Assembly (NCBI GenBank): GCA_029882975.1
Contig: JAOUJW010000002.1
Coordinates: 1 to 64,000, forward strand
Length of the DNA: 64,000 nt
DNA from: Gammaproteobacteria bacterium
GTDB taxonomy: Bacteria > Pseudomonadota > Gammaproteobacteria > SZUA-152
Direction: 5' to 3'
Shown here: positions 51,724 to 58,786 of the stretch, piece after piece
Position numbering within the stretch: position 1 is the first letter of the stretch
How the letters are laid out: the number at the start of each line of letters is the position of its first letter
Notes under the pieces: generated by a model
Database searches by the model: none
Told to the model about the DNA's origin: nothing
The model's input: the letters and a program-made list of their open reading frames with translations, nothing else
Program-made: the position numbers and the translations under genes

Positions 51724-52731
51724 ATGGTAGAAACGGCAACACAAAGCTCTAATGCAAGTTTGGTCAGTGCTAATGACATTTTTGCACTCATCGAAGCAGA
51801 CATGCAGCAGGTAGATCAACTCATTCGAAACCGCTTACGTTCCGAAGTCGTCCTGATTAACCAACTGAGCCACTATATTATTAACAGCGGCGGCAAGCGT
51901 CTACGCCCGGCCCTGGTGCTACTTAGCACCCGTGCGTTCGGTTACAAGGGCACACAGCAATTTGCCTTGGCAGCCATTGTGGAATTTATCCACACAGCCA
52001 CCCTGCTGCATGACGATGTAGTGGATGCCTCTGACAAACGTCGCGGCAAAGACACGGCAAACGCAATCTGGGGCAATGAAGCCGCTGTACTGGTGGGAGA
52101 TTTTCTCTACTCCCGTGCCTTTCAGATGATGGTGGAAGTCAATCGCATGCGCATCATGGAGATACTGGCGGATGCCACCAACACCATTGCCGAAGGTGAA
52201 GTGCTGCAATTGCTTAATTGTAACGACCCGGATACCACCCAAAAGCGTTATATGGATGTTATCCACTTTAAAACGGCCAAATTGTTTGAAGCCGCAGCGC
52301 AGTTAGGCGCCATCATCAATGACGCGCCGCCGGAACAGGAATTTGCCATGGCCCGTTACGGCATGCATCTGGGCACAGCGTTTCAGTTGGTGGATGACGT
52401 GCTGGATTACAGCGCATCGTCTGAGGAAATCGGCAAAAACATCGGCGACGACTTAGCCGAAGGCAAACCCACTCTACCCCTGATCCGAGTCATGCAAGTG
52501 GGTAATGAACAACAAAAAGCCGTCATTCGCAATGCCATAGAACAAGGTGGTCGCGAGCAGATTGGTGCCGTTATGCAAGCCATCCAAGCAACCGACGCCA
52601 TTAGTTACACGGCTCGGAAAGCCAGAGAAGAAGCGGACCTTGCCATAGAGCAACTAAGTTGTGTACCATCCTCACCCTATAAAGAGGCCTTGATCAGCTT
52701 GGCCGAATTTTCCGTGAATCGCAGTTATTAA
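51724..52731 (+). CDS. ispB: Polyprenyl (octaprenyl) diphosphate synthase
   Basis: 335 residues. Makes the isoprenoid side chain of ubiquinone or menaquinone. First Asp-rich motif LLHDDVVDASDKRRGK (FARM) and second LVDDVLDYS (SARM); GGKRLRPALVLL binds the diphosphate. Small residues preceding FARM fit a long-chain synthase; chain length cannot be fixed. The N-terminus is about a dozen residues longer than E. coli IspB. Located next to rplU in divergent orientation, as in E. coli and Pseudomonas. Confidence 0.93.
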   Translation: MVETATQSSNASLVSANDIFALIEADMQQVDQLIRNRLRSEVVLINQLSHYIINSGGKRLRPALVLLSTRAFGYKGTQQFALAAIVEFIHTATLLHDDVVDASDKRRGKDTANAIWGNEAAVLVGDFLYSRAFQMMVEVNRMRIMEILADATNTIAEGEVLQLLNCNDPDTTQKRYMDVIHFKTAKLFEAAAQLGAIINDAPPEQEFAMARYGMHLGTAFQLVDDVLDYSASSEEIGKNIGDDLAEGKPTLPLIRVMQVGNEQQKAVIRNAIEQGGREQIGAVMQAIQATDAISYTARKAREEADLAIEQLSCVPSSPYKEALISLAEFSVNRSY

Positions 52732-52751
52732 CAGACTGCCGGCACCAGTAT

Positions 52752-52828
52752 CGGAGTGTAGCTCAGCCTGGTAGAGCACCGTCTTCGGGAGGCGGGGGTC
52801 GGAGGTTCGAATCCTCTCACTCCGACCA
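52752..52828 (+). tRNA. tRNA-Pro (anticodon CGG)
   Basis: 77 nt with CCA encoded. Acceptor CGGAGTG pairs with CACTCCG, D-arm GCTCAGCCTGGTAGAGC, anticodon stem CCGTC/GGCGG with loop TTCGGGA, T-arm GGAGGTTCGAATCCTC. It lies 20 bases after ispB and may share its transcript. Confidence 0.96.
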
Positions 52829-53094
52829 ATTTTTGTTTTTCATCGATTTCGGCTGATCGTCAGCACAAAACTACGGCTCTTTCAGGCCTCTTTCCAGGCC
52901 CGCTCTTTTTCAGTTTCTGTCACCACGCACGCATAATACGCATAGGAATAAGTAGTCGAGTGGGCACATTTCGACCGCAGTCTCTTTGCAATCAAACAGT
53001 TAGAGCGTCTAATCTGGTACGAAATTTGTACGCTTACACTCTATTCGTAGAAGCAATAAAATTTCCGGAGCCAACAAACCAAAGGGATGCCACT

Positions 53095-53406
53095 ATGGCC
53101 ATAGACGATTTTTCATTAATTTTCATTTGGGAAAAACTTTACCACGCCGTGCGTGCCCTGGCCGCACCGGGTGAATTACCGCAACGACTTAGCTCTGCCG
53201 TGGAACATGCAGGCTCTTTCGATATCGAAGATGATGTCAACTATGTACCGGCCGATGTCAAAGGTGAATTCACCAAGTTTATCCAACAAATGCAAAACAC
53301 CAATGTGAGTGCTCTGGATGAAGACGGTATGATCCATAGCGCGGACACCATCATCAATATGTTTGACATTATTTCCCGGCATCACGGGCCCTACAAAATG
53401 TCTTGA
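53095..53406 (+). CDS. Hypothetical protein, 103 residues
   Basis: Starts MAIDDFSLIFIWEKLYHAVR with AAAGGGA about 9 bases before ATG; a longer frame from 52960 has no support. Predicted soluble, mixed helix, acidic (FDIEDDVNYVPADVKGEF, SALDEDGMIH). No signal peptide or membrane segment. I do not recognise a family. It is alone between tRNA-Pro and a VOC-family gene. Codon use looks normal and the clear ribosome binding site supports a real gene. Confidence 0.65.
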   Translation: MAIDDFSLIFIWEKLYHAVRALAAPGELPQRLSSAVEHAGSFDIEDDVNYVPADVKGEFTKFIQQMQNTNVSALDEDGMIHSADTIINMFDIISRHHGPYKMS

Positions 53407-53740
53407 GCCAACCTCCCGCCGGCAGCACCGTTCCCGCCAGGGAACTTCTCTTGATTTTTCCCCAGAGTGGACACCGGAGACGCCTCACAAGGCGTCTGAC
53501 CGCTTTTCGGCGCAGCAAACAAAGACCCGAGGGACGTCGTCGGTACCCGCTGGTTTTTAACCACCGGTTTGGAGCGCGAACAAAATCAAGTCTTGACGAG
53601 ACGATATTGATCATTCTCAAAAAACCGCTAAACTTCGAGACGCACTCATCTCGCATCCTCGTGGGCGTAAACCCGCTTCACCCTACGCAATTGCCAGTGC
53701 AGTGATATTGCCTTACTCTGTATGATACAAGGAACAAACG
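53407..53740. other. Intergenic region upstream of the VOC gene
   Basis: 334 bases without a convincing gene. A 20-base hairpin AGACGCC-TCACAA-GGCGTCT lies at 53478-53497. The +1 and -1 frames are open in places (up to 100 codons), but translations are Arg/Ser/Pro-rich and unlike proteins. AAGGA at 53729 is the likely ribosome binding site of the next gene. Confidence 0.5.
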
Positions 53741-54430
53741 ATGAAACTGGAACTGGATCATTTTTTCATCCTGGTAAAACCTGGCGCCCAGGTTGCTGAT
53801 CGCCTCATTAATCTTGGAATGCATGAAGGCAGTCCAAACCGACACCCTGGCCAGGGTACCGCTAATCGGCGTTTCTTTTTTCCCGGCGGGGGCGCACTGG
53901 AATTACTATACATCTGCGATGAACAAGAGGCTCTCAATGGCCCCGGTCGCGACTTAAATCTGGTACAGCGCAGCCGCGACCCGCTCGCCTCGCCTTTTGG
54001 TATTGTTGTACGGCGTTGCGACAATCAATACGATAATCATAGCCAAGCCTTACCCTTTGCAGGGTGGAGTTATCAGCCGGATTACTTCAAGCCGCCCATG
54101 GCATTTCATGTGGGTGAGAATTCGCCGCTTTTGCAGGAACCTTTGTGCATCTACCTGCCGTTTAAGGATCCGGATAAAACCCACGCCCTGGAGGAAAAAA
54201 TGTTTTCCAGGGAGGACCTTGAAACCAGAGACGAATTCAACACTATTTCGCACATCACAACAACTTGCACTGCCGTGACTTTTTCACCTGTATTACAGCA
54301 GCTACAAACTGCTAAAGGTATAAGCTTAGAGTGCGGAAAGACCCATCACATGGAAATCAGGTTTGATGATTTTGCTCAGAAAATCACTCGTGACTTGCGC
54401 CCCGAGTTACCGCTGACGCTGTGCTGGTAG
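53741..54430 (+). CDS. VOC superfamily (glyoxalase-like) protein
   Basis: 229 residues. The N-terminus LELDHFFILVKPGAQVADRL carries the metal-binding His expected at the start of a VOC module, with ALELLYICDEQEA holding a matching Glu. The C-terminal third (KTHHMEIRFDD) supplies further His/Glu candidates. The pattern fits the glyoxalase-like domain family of PF13468 type, whose substrates are mostly unknown. Convergent with the first LRR lipoprotein gene; no operon partner. Confidence 0.72.
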   Translation: MKLELDHFFILVKPGAQVADRLINLGMHEGSPNRHPGQGTANRRFFFPGGGALELLYICDEQEALNGPGRDLNLVQRSRDPLASPFGIVVRRCDNQYDNHSQALPFAGWSYQPDYFKPPMAFHVGENSPLLQEPLCIYLPFKDPDKTHALEEKMFSREDLETRDEFNTISHITTTCTAVTFSPVLQQLQTAKGISLECGKTHHMEIRFDDFAQKITRDLRPELPLTLCW

Positions 54431-54442
54431 CGATATGCAGGC

Positions 54443-54475
54443 AGTGACGGTTCCCGGCACCCCGGGAACGTCACT
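54443..54475. terminator. Hairpin between the VOC and LRR genes
   Basis: Inverted repeat AGTGAC-G-GTTCCCGG / CCGGGAAC-GTCACT with a one-base bulge, total 14 paired positions. It sits 12 bases after the VOC stop and 9 bases beyond the LRR stop on the other strand, so it probably ends both transcripts, although no T-tract follows on either side. Confidence 0.6.
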
Positions 54476-54484
54476 ACAGAAAAA

Positions 54485-57115
54485 TCACATGCATTCCCAA
54501 ACAATGTTACCGGAACTACCACCATCGCCACCATCCAAAGCATTATCCAAAAGAGTTAAATCAGTGACCGTACCGGCATCCATACAAGAAAAATCTATCT
54601 GCGCATTAACCAAAGTATTCAAATGACGGATTCCACTGCCATTGAACAATTGGCTGCCGGTCAAATAGACGTTAGTAAGAGCCAGTAAGTTCTCCAAATC
54701 CGCTTCCGGAAAAATCCCGGCTGTCCTGGCAACAAACGATATGGGATTGGAACCAAGATCCAACACTCGAACTTTTTTCAAATTTCCTATAGCACCAATA
54801 TGATTAAAACCGGTGGAGTTCAAGTTAAGCTCCTCCAAGTTCGTTAAGCTGGACAATGGCGAAAAATTTTCTATCGCATTACCGGATAAGTCCAGGACCG
54901 TCAAAAATGGCAACTGTTCAATACCCGACAAGTTGGTGACTCCTGCGCAGGTCAGCGAGGTCACATCAGCAACATTGGCCACACTGAGGTTAGTGACACA
55001 CGTACTCAACGCAGCACCGCTGACCGTGTCGGGGAACACCAGATTAGCCACCAGTGCTTCACCAAAACAGCGATTCCACCGAACCCGACCCAAAGCAGGA
55101 CCATCCCCTGAATCTCGCGCAGCGTCCATCGCTGTTAATGTGTCGCATGCTAAGGGGGAATTCCCCTCCAAATAGATAAAGGCTGCCGCCGGTAAACCGG
55201 CTAAATTCGAAACACCGGTATGAATATTATTGTTACTCAATATCAAGCTGTTAAGGGAGGTCAGATTTGCCAGCGGCGTCACATCCTCTATTATATTGTT
55301 GGCCAACCCAAGCGTCGTCAGCCCGGTCAATCCGCCAAAGGCCGCTACATCACTGATGTTATTCCCACCAAAGCTTGCGTTTGTCAATGAGGGAAGAGCA
55401 CCGGTAATGACAACGTCCGTTATATAGTTGTAATAGGCATAAAAACTCTGTAACGCAGGCATGTCACCGGATATATTGATGGTTTTAATGCGGTTCCTGT
55501 CCAAATACAGGTTCTGCAAATTGGCATGTCCGCTTAATGCCACCGACTCAACGGAGTTATATGACGCGTTTAAGGTAAGCAAGGCCGGCATACTATTGAT
55601 AGCTGAAATGTCTACCACACGATTCGATGTTAACCCTAACAACTGCAAGTTTGTTAAGCCGGCCAAAGAACTAATATCCACAATTCGGTTTGACCCCATA
55701 GACAGCCATGTCAACGAAGTAAGATTACCGAGAGCAGAAATATCGCTAATTTGGTTCGAAGCCAAAGACAAGCTCGTCAATGCAAGCAGAGAGCCCAGAG
55801 TAGTCACATCAATAACTTGGTTCCCTGACACATACAATTCCAATAAAGAAACAAGATTGCTGAGCGGGGAAATATCGCTGATTTGATTGGAATTCAAATA
55901 CAAATACTCCAGCGCCATAAGATTGGCGAGCGGAGTGAGATCCATAATATTGTTTCCAGACAAGCCTAATGCGTTTAGACCGACTAAATTCTCTAAGCCG
56001 GATAAATCCTGAGCCCCGACTTGCGTAAGATCTAAGTAGGTTAAGTTGGTTAATTGAGCCAAGGGTGTCAAATCGGAGAATTGATTGCCGCCATTACACT
56101 CCCCACAATTGTATAACTCTAGAGTTGTCAGCCCGGTTAGATTCCGAATCGGGCTCAAATCGGTGAGATTTGCATCCGCCATATTCAAAAACTGAAGATT
56201 GCTAAACTGCTCCAAGCCAGTCAGGCTGGAGATTGTTTGACCGCTGCAATCCAAATTCACCAGATCAAAAACCGTTGACTCTGTTGATAAGTTGGCTTCT
56301 ACACAAGCTCGCAATTGCGCATCGCTAATGCCGTTATAATCCACCAACTGACCGGTGGCAAAAGACCACACGAGGTTTATATCAGCAGTTTCTCCGTAGT
56401 TGTTGGTATAACTTAATGCTAATCGAGCGGAGTACTGCGTATTGGTCTGCAATATAGCGTCATTAGGCAAAGCGAACGACAACAAGAATCCGGATTCCGG
56501 CGGGACATAGACCATCGATATGGGAGACGCGCCGTCAGGTGTTAAAACTAAGGAAACGCTATCAAGGGTGTTGATTAGGGCCAATACCGAGGCATCGACG
56601 GTAATATCCGCCAAAACGGAAACGTCCGTTGCCTGGTCTGGGGGCGTTACCACCGGTGTACCTGGAGTACCCGGCGGGGTATACGGGTCCAGCCTGAAGC
56701 TGATGCCTGTGCGCACCTCGCCCGGCAGTAATGCCGTTATTTCCGGAGCTGGGTTCTGAATTCGGTACGTCATGACACCCCCCTCAAACCCCCGAGCATC
56801 CATCACCATATCCACTCGAGGCGGAACTGTTAATGTCAAATTACCGCTGGGCAGAATATTGCCACTGGCAATAGTGGCTCCGGTATCCCTGTTTATCACA
56901 CTAATAATCAAACTGCTCAGTGTGTCGAGCGCCTGAGCCCGCACCCCGATGGAAAAAGACAGATAGGCATTTTTATCTTCGGCTTGCTGAGATTCATTGC
57001 CACAGGCGCTCAGCAACAATATGACAAATGCGACAATACTACGCTGTAGTAAAGTTCCGGGTTCTTTGCTGTTCATTCTGTGTTCCTGACCGGTGCGTTT
57101 TACCGTTGTTTTCAT
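54485..57115 (-). CDS. Leucine-rich-repeat surface lipoprotein, module 1
   Basis: 876 residues; GAGGAG lies 7 bases before this ATG, and an alternative ATG is at codon 14. Lipobox LLSAC with Cys38; +2 Gly favours the outer membrane. About residues 153-256 form an Ig-like domain of the Big_5 type (VTPPDQATDVSVLADITVDA). Two internalin-like LRR blocks of 22-residue repeats follow, about 300-655 and 725-835 (LYLNSNQISDISPLSNLVSL type). Each block has a Cys pair before it (C271/C290 and C706/C723) and after it (C657/C683 and C844/C875), and one repeat carries CGEC (C337, C340). Starts 10 bases after the barrel gene stop, so the two are co-translated. Likely a ligand-binding surface protein; partner unknown. 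Confidence 0.85.
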   Translation of the reverse strand: MKTTVKRTGQEHRMNSKEPGTLLQRSIVAFVILLLSACGNESQQAEDKNAYLSFSIGVRAQALDTLSSLIISVINRDTGATIASGNILPSGNLTLTVPPRVDMVMDARGFEGGVMTYRIQNPAPEITALLPGEVRTGISFRLDPYTPPGTPGTPVVTPPDQATDVSVLADITVDASVLALINTLDSVSLVLTPDGASPISMVYVPPESGFLLSFALPNDAILQTNTQYSARLALSYTNNYGETADINLVWSFATGQLVDYNGISDAQLRACVEANLSTESTVFDLVNLDCSGQTISSLTGLEQFSNLQFLNMADANLTDLSPIRNLTGLTTLELYNCGECNGGNQFSDLTPLAQLTNLTYLDLTQVGAQDLSGLENLVGLNALGLSGNNIMDLTPLANLMALEYLYLNSNQISDISPLSNLVSLLELYVSGNQVIDVTTLGSLLALTSLSLASNQISDISALGNLTSLTWLSMGSNRIVDISSLAGLTNLQLLGLTSNRVVDISAINSMPALLTLNASYNSVESVALSGHANLQNLYLDRNRIKTINISGDMPALQSFYAYYNYITDVVITGALPSLTNASFGGNNISDVAAFGGLTGLTTLGLANNIIEDVTPLANLTSLNSLILSNNNIHTGVSNLAGLPAAAFIYLEGNSPLACDTLTAMDAARDSGDGPALGRVRWNRCFGEALVANLVFPDTVSGAALSTCVTNLSVANVADVTSLTCAGVTNLSGIEQLPFLTVLDLSGNAIENFSPLSSLTNLEELNLNSTGFNHIGAIGNLKKVRVLDLGSNPISFVARTAGIFPEADLENLLALTNVYLTGSQLFNGSGIRHLNTLVNAQIDFSCMDAGTVTDLTLLDNALDGGDGGSSGNIVWECM

Positions 57116-57125
57116 GGCCTGCTCC

Positions 57126-58451
57126 TCAGAATTCCGCGCGCAGGCCCAAAGACCACATGCTTTGAGTGTAGTTACTATAGCCTTGCAAGCGAGTGTATTG
57201 CAGGAAGGCGGTCATACCACTCACCTGCAAGTGGGAGACGCCCAAAGAAAGCTCCAAGTAATCCGAGTCACGCTCGTCGCTGCGAAACACAAACGTGGTG
57301 CCATTTGGATCAGCCACAAAACCGGCGCCGATGTCCTGCCCTGTTGTGTCGAATTCGTGTTTCCAGACCAGATTCAACTGCGGCAGGATCACACCTCCGG
57401 CGTAGGAAAATGCGCTGCTCAGTTGCCCGCCCAGCGATAAGGTTTGACTGCGAATATCCTGGCTGCTCACATTGAGACTGTAGCTGCTTCCCGTTTCGGT
57501 ATAGGAATCTAAGGACGCGTTGTTGTAACGGTATTTAGCCGTCACCAGCGCAGTCGTTTCAATGGCACTCAGGTAATGCTCGTAACCCGCGCCTAAAGCA
57601 AACCCTATTTGACTACCTCGGGTATTACCCCTGGCCGATTCATGAGCACTGACATTGGGAAGATTGAAATTGATTCTCCGGACCAGTTCATACATACCGC
57701 GTCCGGCTTGGATGCTGCCTTCCAGGTAAAAATCCTGACCGGGGAAATAGCTGCCGTAATAGGTTAGATTGACATCTCGGCTGACCAAACCACCGTCATT
57801 GTAGTCAAGCTGAGTTTCTCCTCCCAACAGGCGAGTGGCAAACCCGGCAATCGTTTGCGCATCCAGCCGATAGTCCATACCAATGGTGACACCATAAAGA
57901 TCACTATCAAATCCGGCCAGGGTGGCGGTCTCATCCTGATTGGAACGTATCAGCGCGTCGCTGACAAATACACTGGGCCTTGGAGCATCATCCCCGGCTG
58001 CACCACCCCTCCCTTTGTCCAGCAAAGCAAACAAGGCTCGTCTCTGTGGCCCCCGTTGATCCAATGAAGCTGTGCTGTGTTTGCGCGCTGCACGTCGCAG
58101 TGCCGCCAAGCGAGCGCTGAAGTCTTCCATGGCCATAACCAGGGAGCCTTGTGAAAGCAAACTGGTCATTGCGGTTACCGATCGTGCCGATAACTGGCGG
58201 TAAACATCCGCCGTTTGTGTAGGATCGACGCTGAATATATCACCGCATAATTGGGCAAACTGCCCTCCGGGACACAAGATATATTGGAACGCGGCACCGA
58301 ATGCCGCTTCCGGTGTATTGCTGTTGGCACCAACGTCAACCACAACATCAATGCTCCCACCCGGCCCATCGCTGACGGCAGAATGGACGGGCCCCCATAG
58401 GAAAAAGCTTACAATGGACACGTAGGTAAGAAACAGATTCTTTTGGTTCAT
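57126..58451 (-). CDS. Autotransporter-type outer membrane beta-barrel, module 1
   Basis: 441 residues. Signal peptide MNQKNLFLTYVSIVSFFLWG. A short N-terminal segment has VSDGPGGSIDVVVDVGANS and a Cys pair (C60, C69), then an amphipathic helix with MEDFSARLAALRRAARK that resembles the pre-barrel helix of autotransporters. The C-terminal barrel (about residues 155-441) has alternating strands and ends SLGLRAEF, a BAM recognition signal. There is no large passenger domain; the gene instead is followed by the LRR lipoprotein after 10 bases. Whether the barrel exports or anchors that lipoprotein is inference. Confidence 0.82.
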   Translation of the reverse strand: MNQKNLFLTYVSIVSFFLWGPVHSAVSDGPGGSIDVVVDVGANSNTPEAAFGAAFQYILCPGGQFAQLCGDIFSVDPTQTADVYRQLSARSVTAMTSLLSQGSLVMAMEDFSARLAALRRAARKHSTASLDQRGPQRRALFALLDKGRGGAAGDDAPRPSVFVSDALIRSNQDETATLAGFDSDLYGVTIGMDYRLDAQTIAGFATRLLGGETQLDYNDGGLVSRDVNLTYYGSYFPGQDFYLEGSIQAGRGMYELVRRINFNLPNVSAHESARGNTRGSQIGFALGAGYEHYLSAIETTALVTAKYRYNNASLDSYTETGSSYSLNVSSQDIRSQTLSLGGQLSSAFSYAGGVILPQLNLVWKHEFDTTGQDIGAGFVADPNGTTFVFRSDERDSDYLELSLGVSHLQVSGMTAFLQYTRLQGYSNYTQSMWSLGLRAEF

Positions 58452-58550
58452 TATGAAAAACTCTTGAGTGTTTTATCGTTTTGTCGCCGAAAGGCGCCGT
58501 GTTAGGGAAGCAGTCGCAGCACTACCTACTTTTCTCATGGGCACCTAAGT

Positions 58551-58578
58551 ATTCTAAAGATAAACCGAGACCGGTCAA
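58551..58578 (-). promoter_or_regulatory. Promoter of module 1 (conserved between modules)
   Basis: Reverse strand TTGACC (58578-58573), 16-base spacer, TAGAAT (58556-58551). The same two boxes and 16-base spacing stand upstream of module 2. The spacer ends GTTTATCTT in both. The transcript would have a leader of about 93 bases. Confidence 0.75.
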
Positions 58579-58602
58579 GGGAATCATGGCTGCAGTGGAG
58601 GG

Positions 58603-58629
58603 TGTAAATTCACATTGCGTGACTTTACA
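58603..58629. promoter_or_regulatory. Inverted repeat, possible operator, module 1
   Basis: TGTAAATTCAC-ATTGC-GTGACTTTACA, 11-base arms with one mismatch. The centre is about 72 bases upstream of the predicted transcript start, a usual position for an activator. No matching site was found upstream of module 2. Confidence 0.5.
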
Positions 58630-58747
58630 TTTAAGTTCGTAAAATCTTCCCACCACGCTTGTTATAACATTGCATAATATATAAGGCTTTTGTTATCTCT
58701 AAAACCTCATTCCTCAAGAACCGCATGACAGCGCGATAGGGATATCC

Positions 58748-58769
58748 CCCGGCAGCCACTACTGCCGGG
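58748..58769. terminator. Hairpin downstream of LRR gene 2
   Basis: Perfect 8-bp stem CCCGGCAG / CTGCCGGG with loop CCACTA, 17 bases beyond the stop codon of the second LRR gene. There is no T-tract, so it may be a transcript-end stabiliser rather than a terminator. Confidence 0.5.
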
Positions 58770-58786
58770 AGATCTATGGACTAAAA

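Noticed and set aside
53363-53705. Overlapping open frames of 65-100 codons after the 103-residue gene
   Set aside because: Arg/Ser/Pro-rich translations in several frames, no ribosome binding site, no family pattern.
55461-55886. 141-codon open frame antisense to the first LRR gene
   Set aside because: Repetitive shadow of the LRR coding pattern, without start signal.
58452-58550. Cyclic-di-GMP type riboswitch in the module 1 leader
   Set aside because: GTAGGTAG and a CGCC-TTTC-GGCG hairpin recall parts of GEMM riboswitches, but order and remaining conserved bases do not fit.
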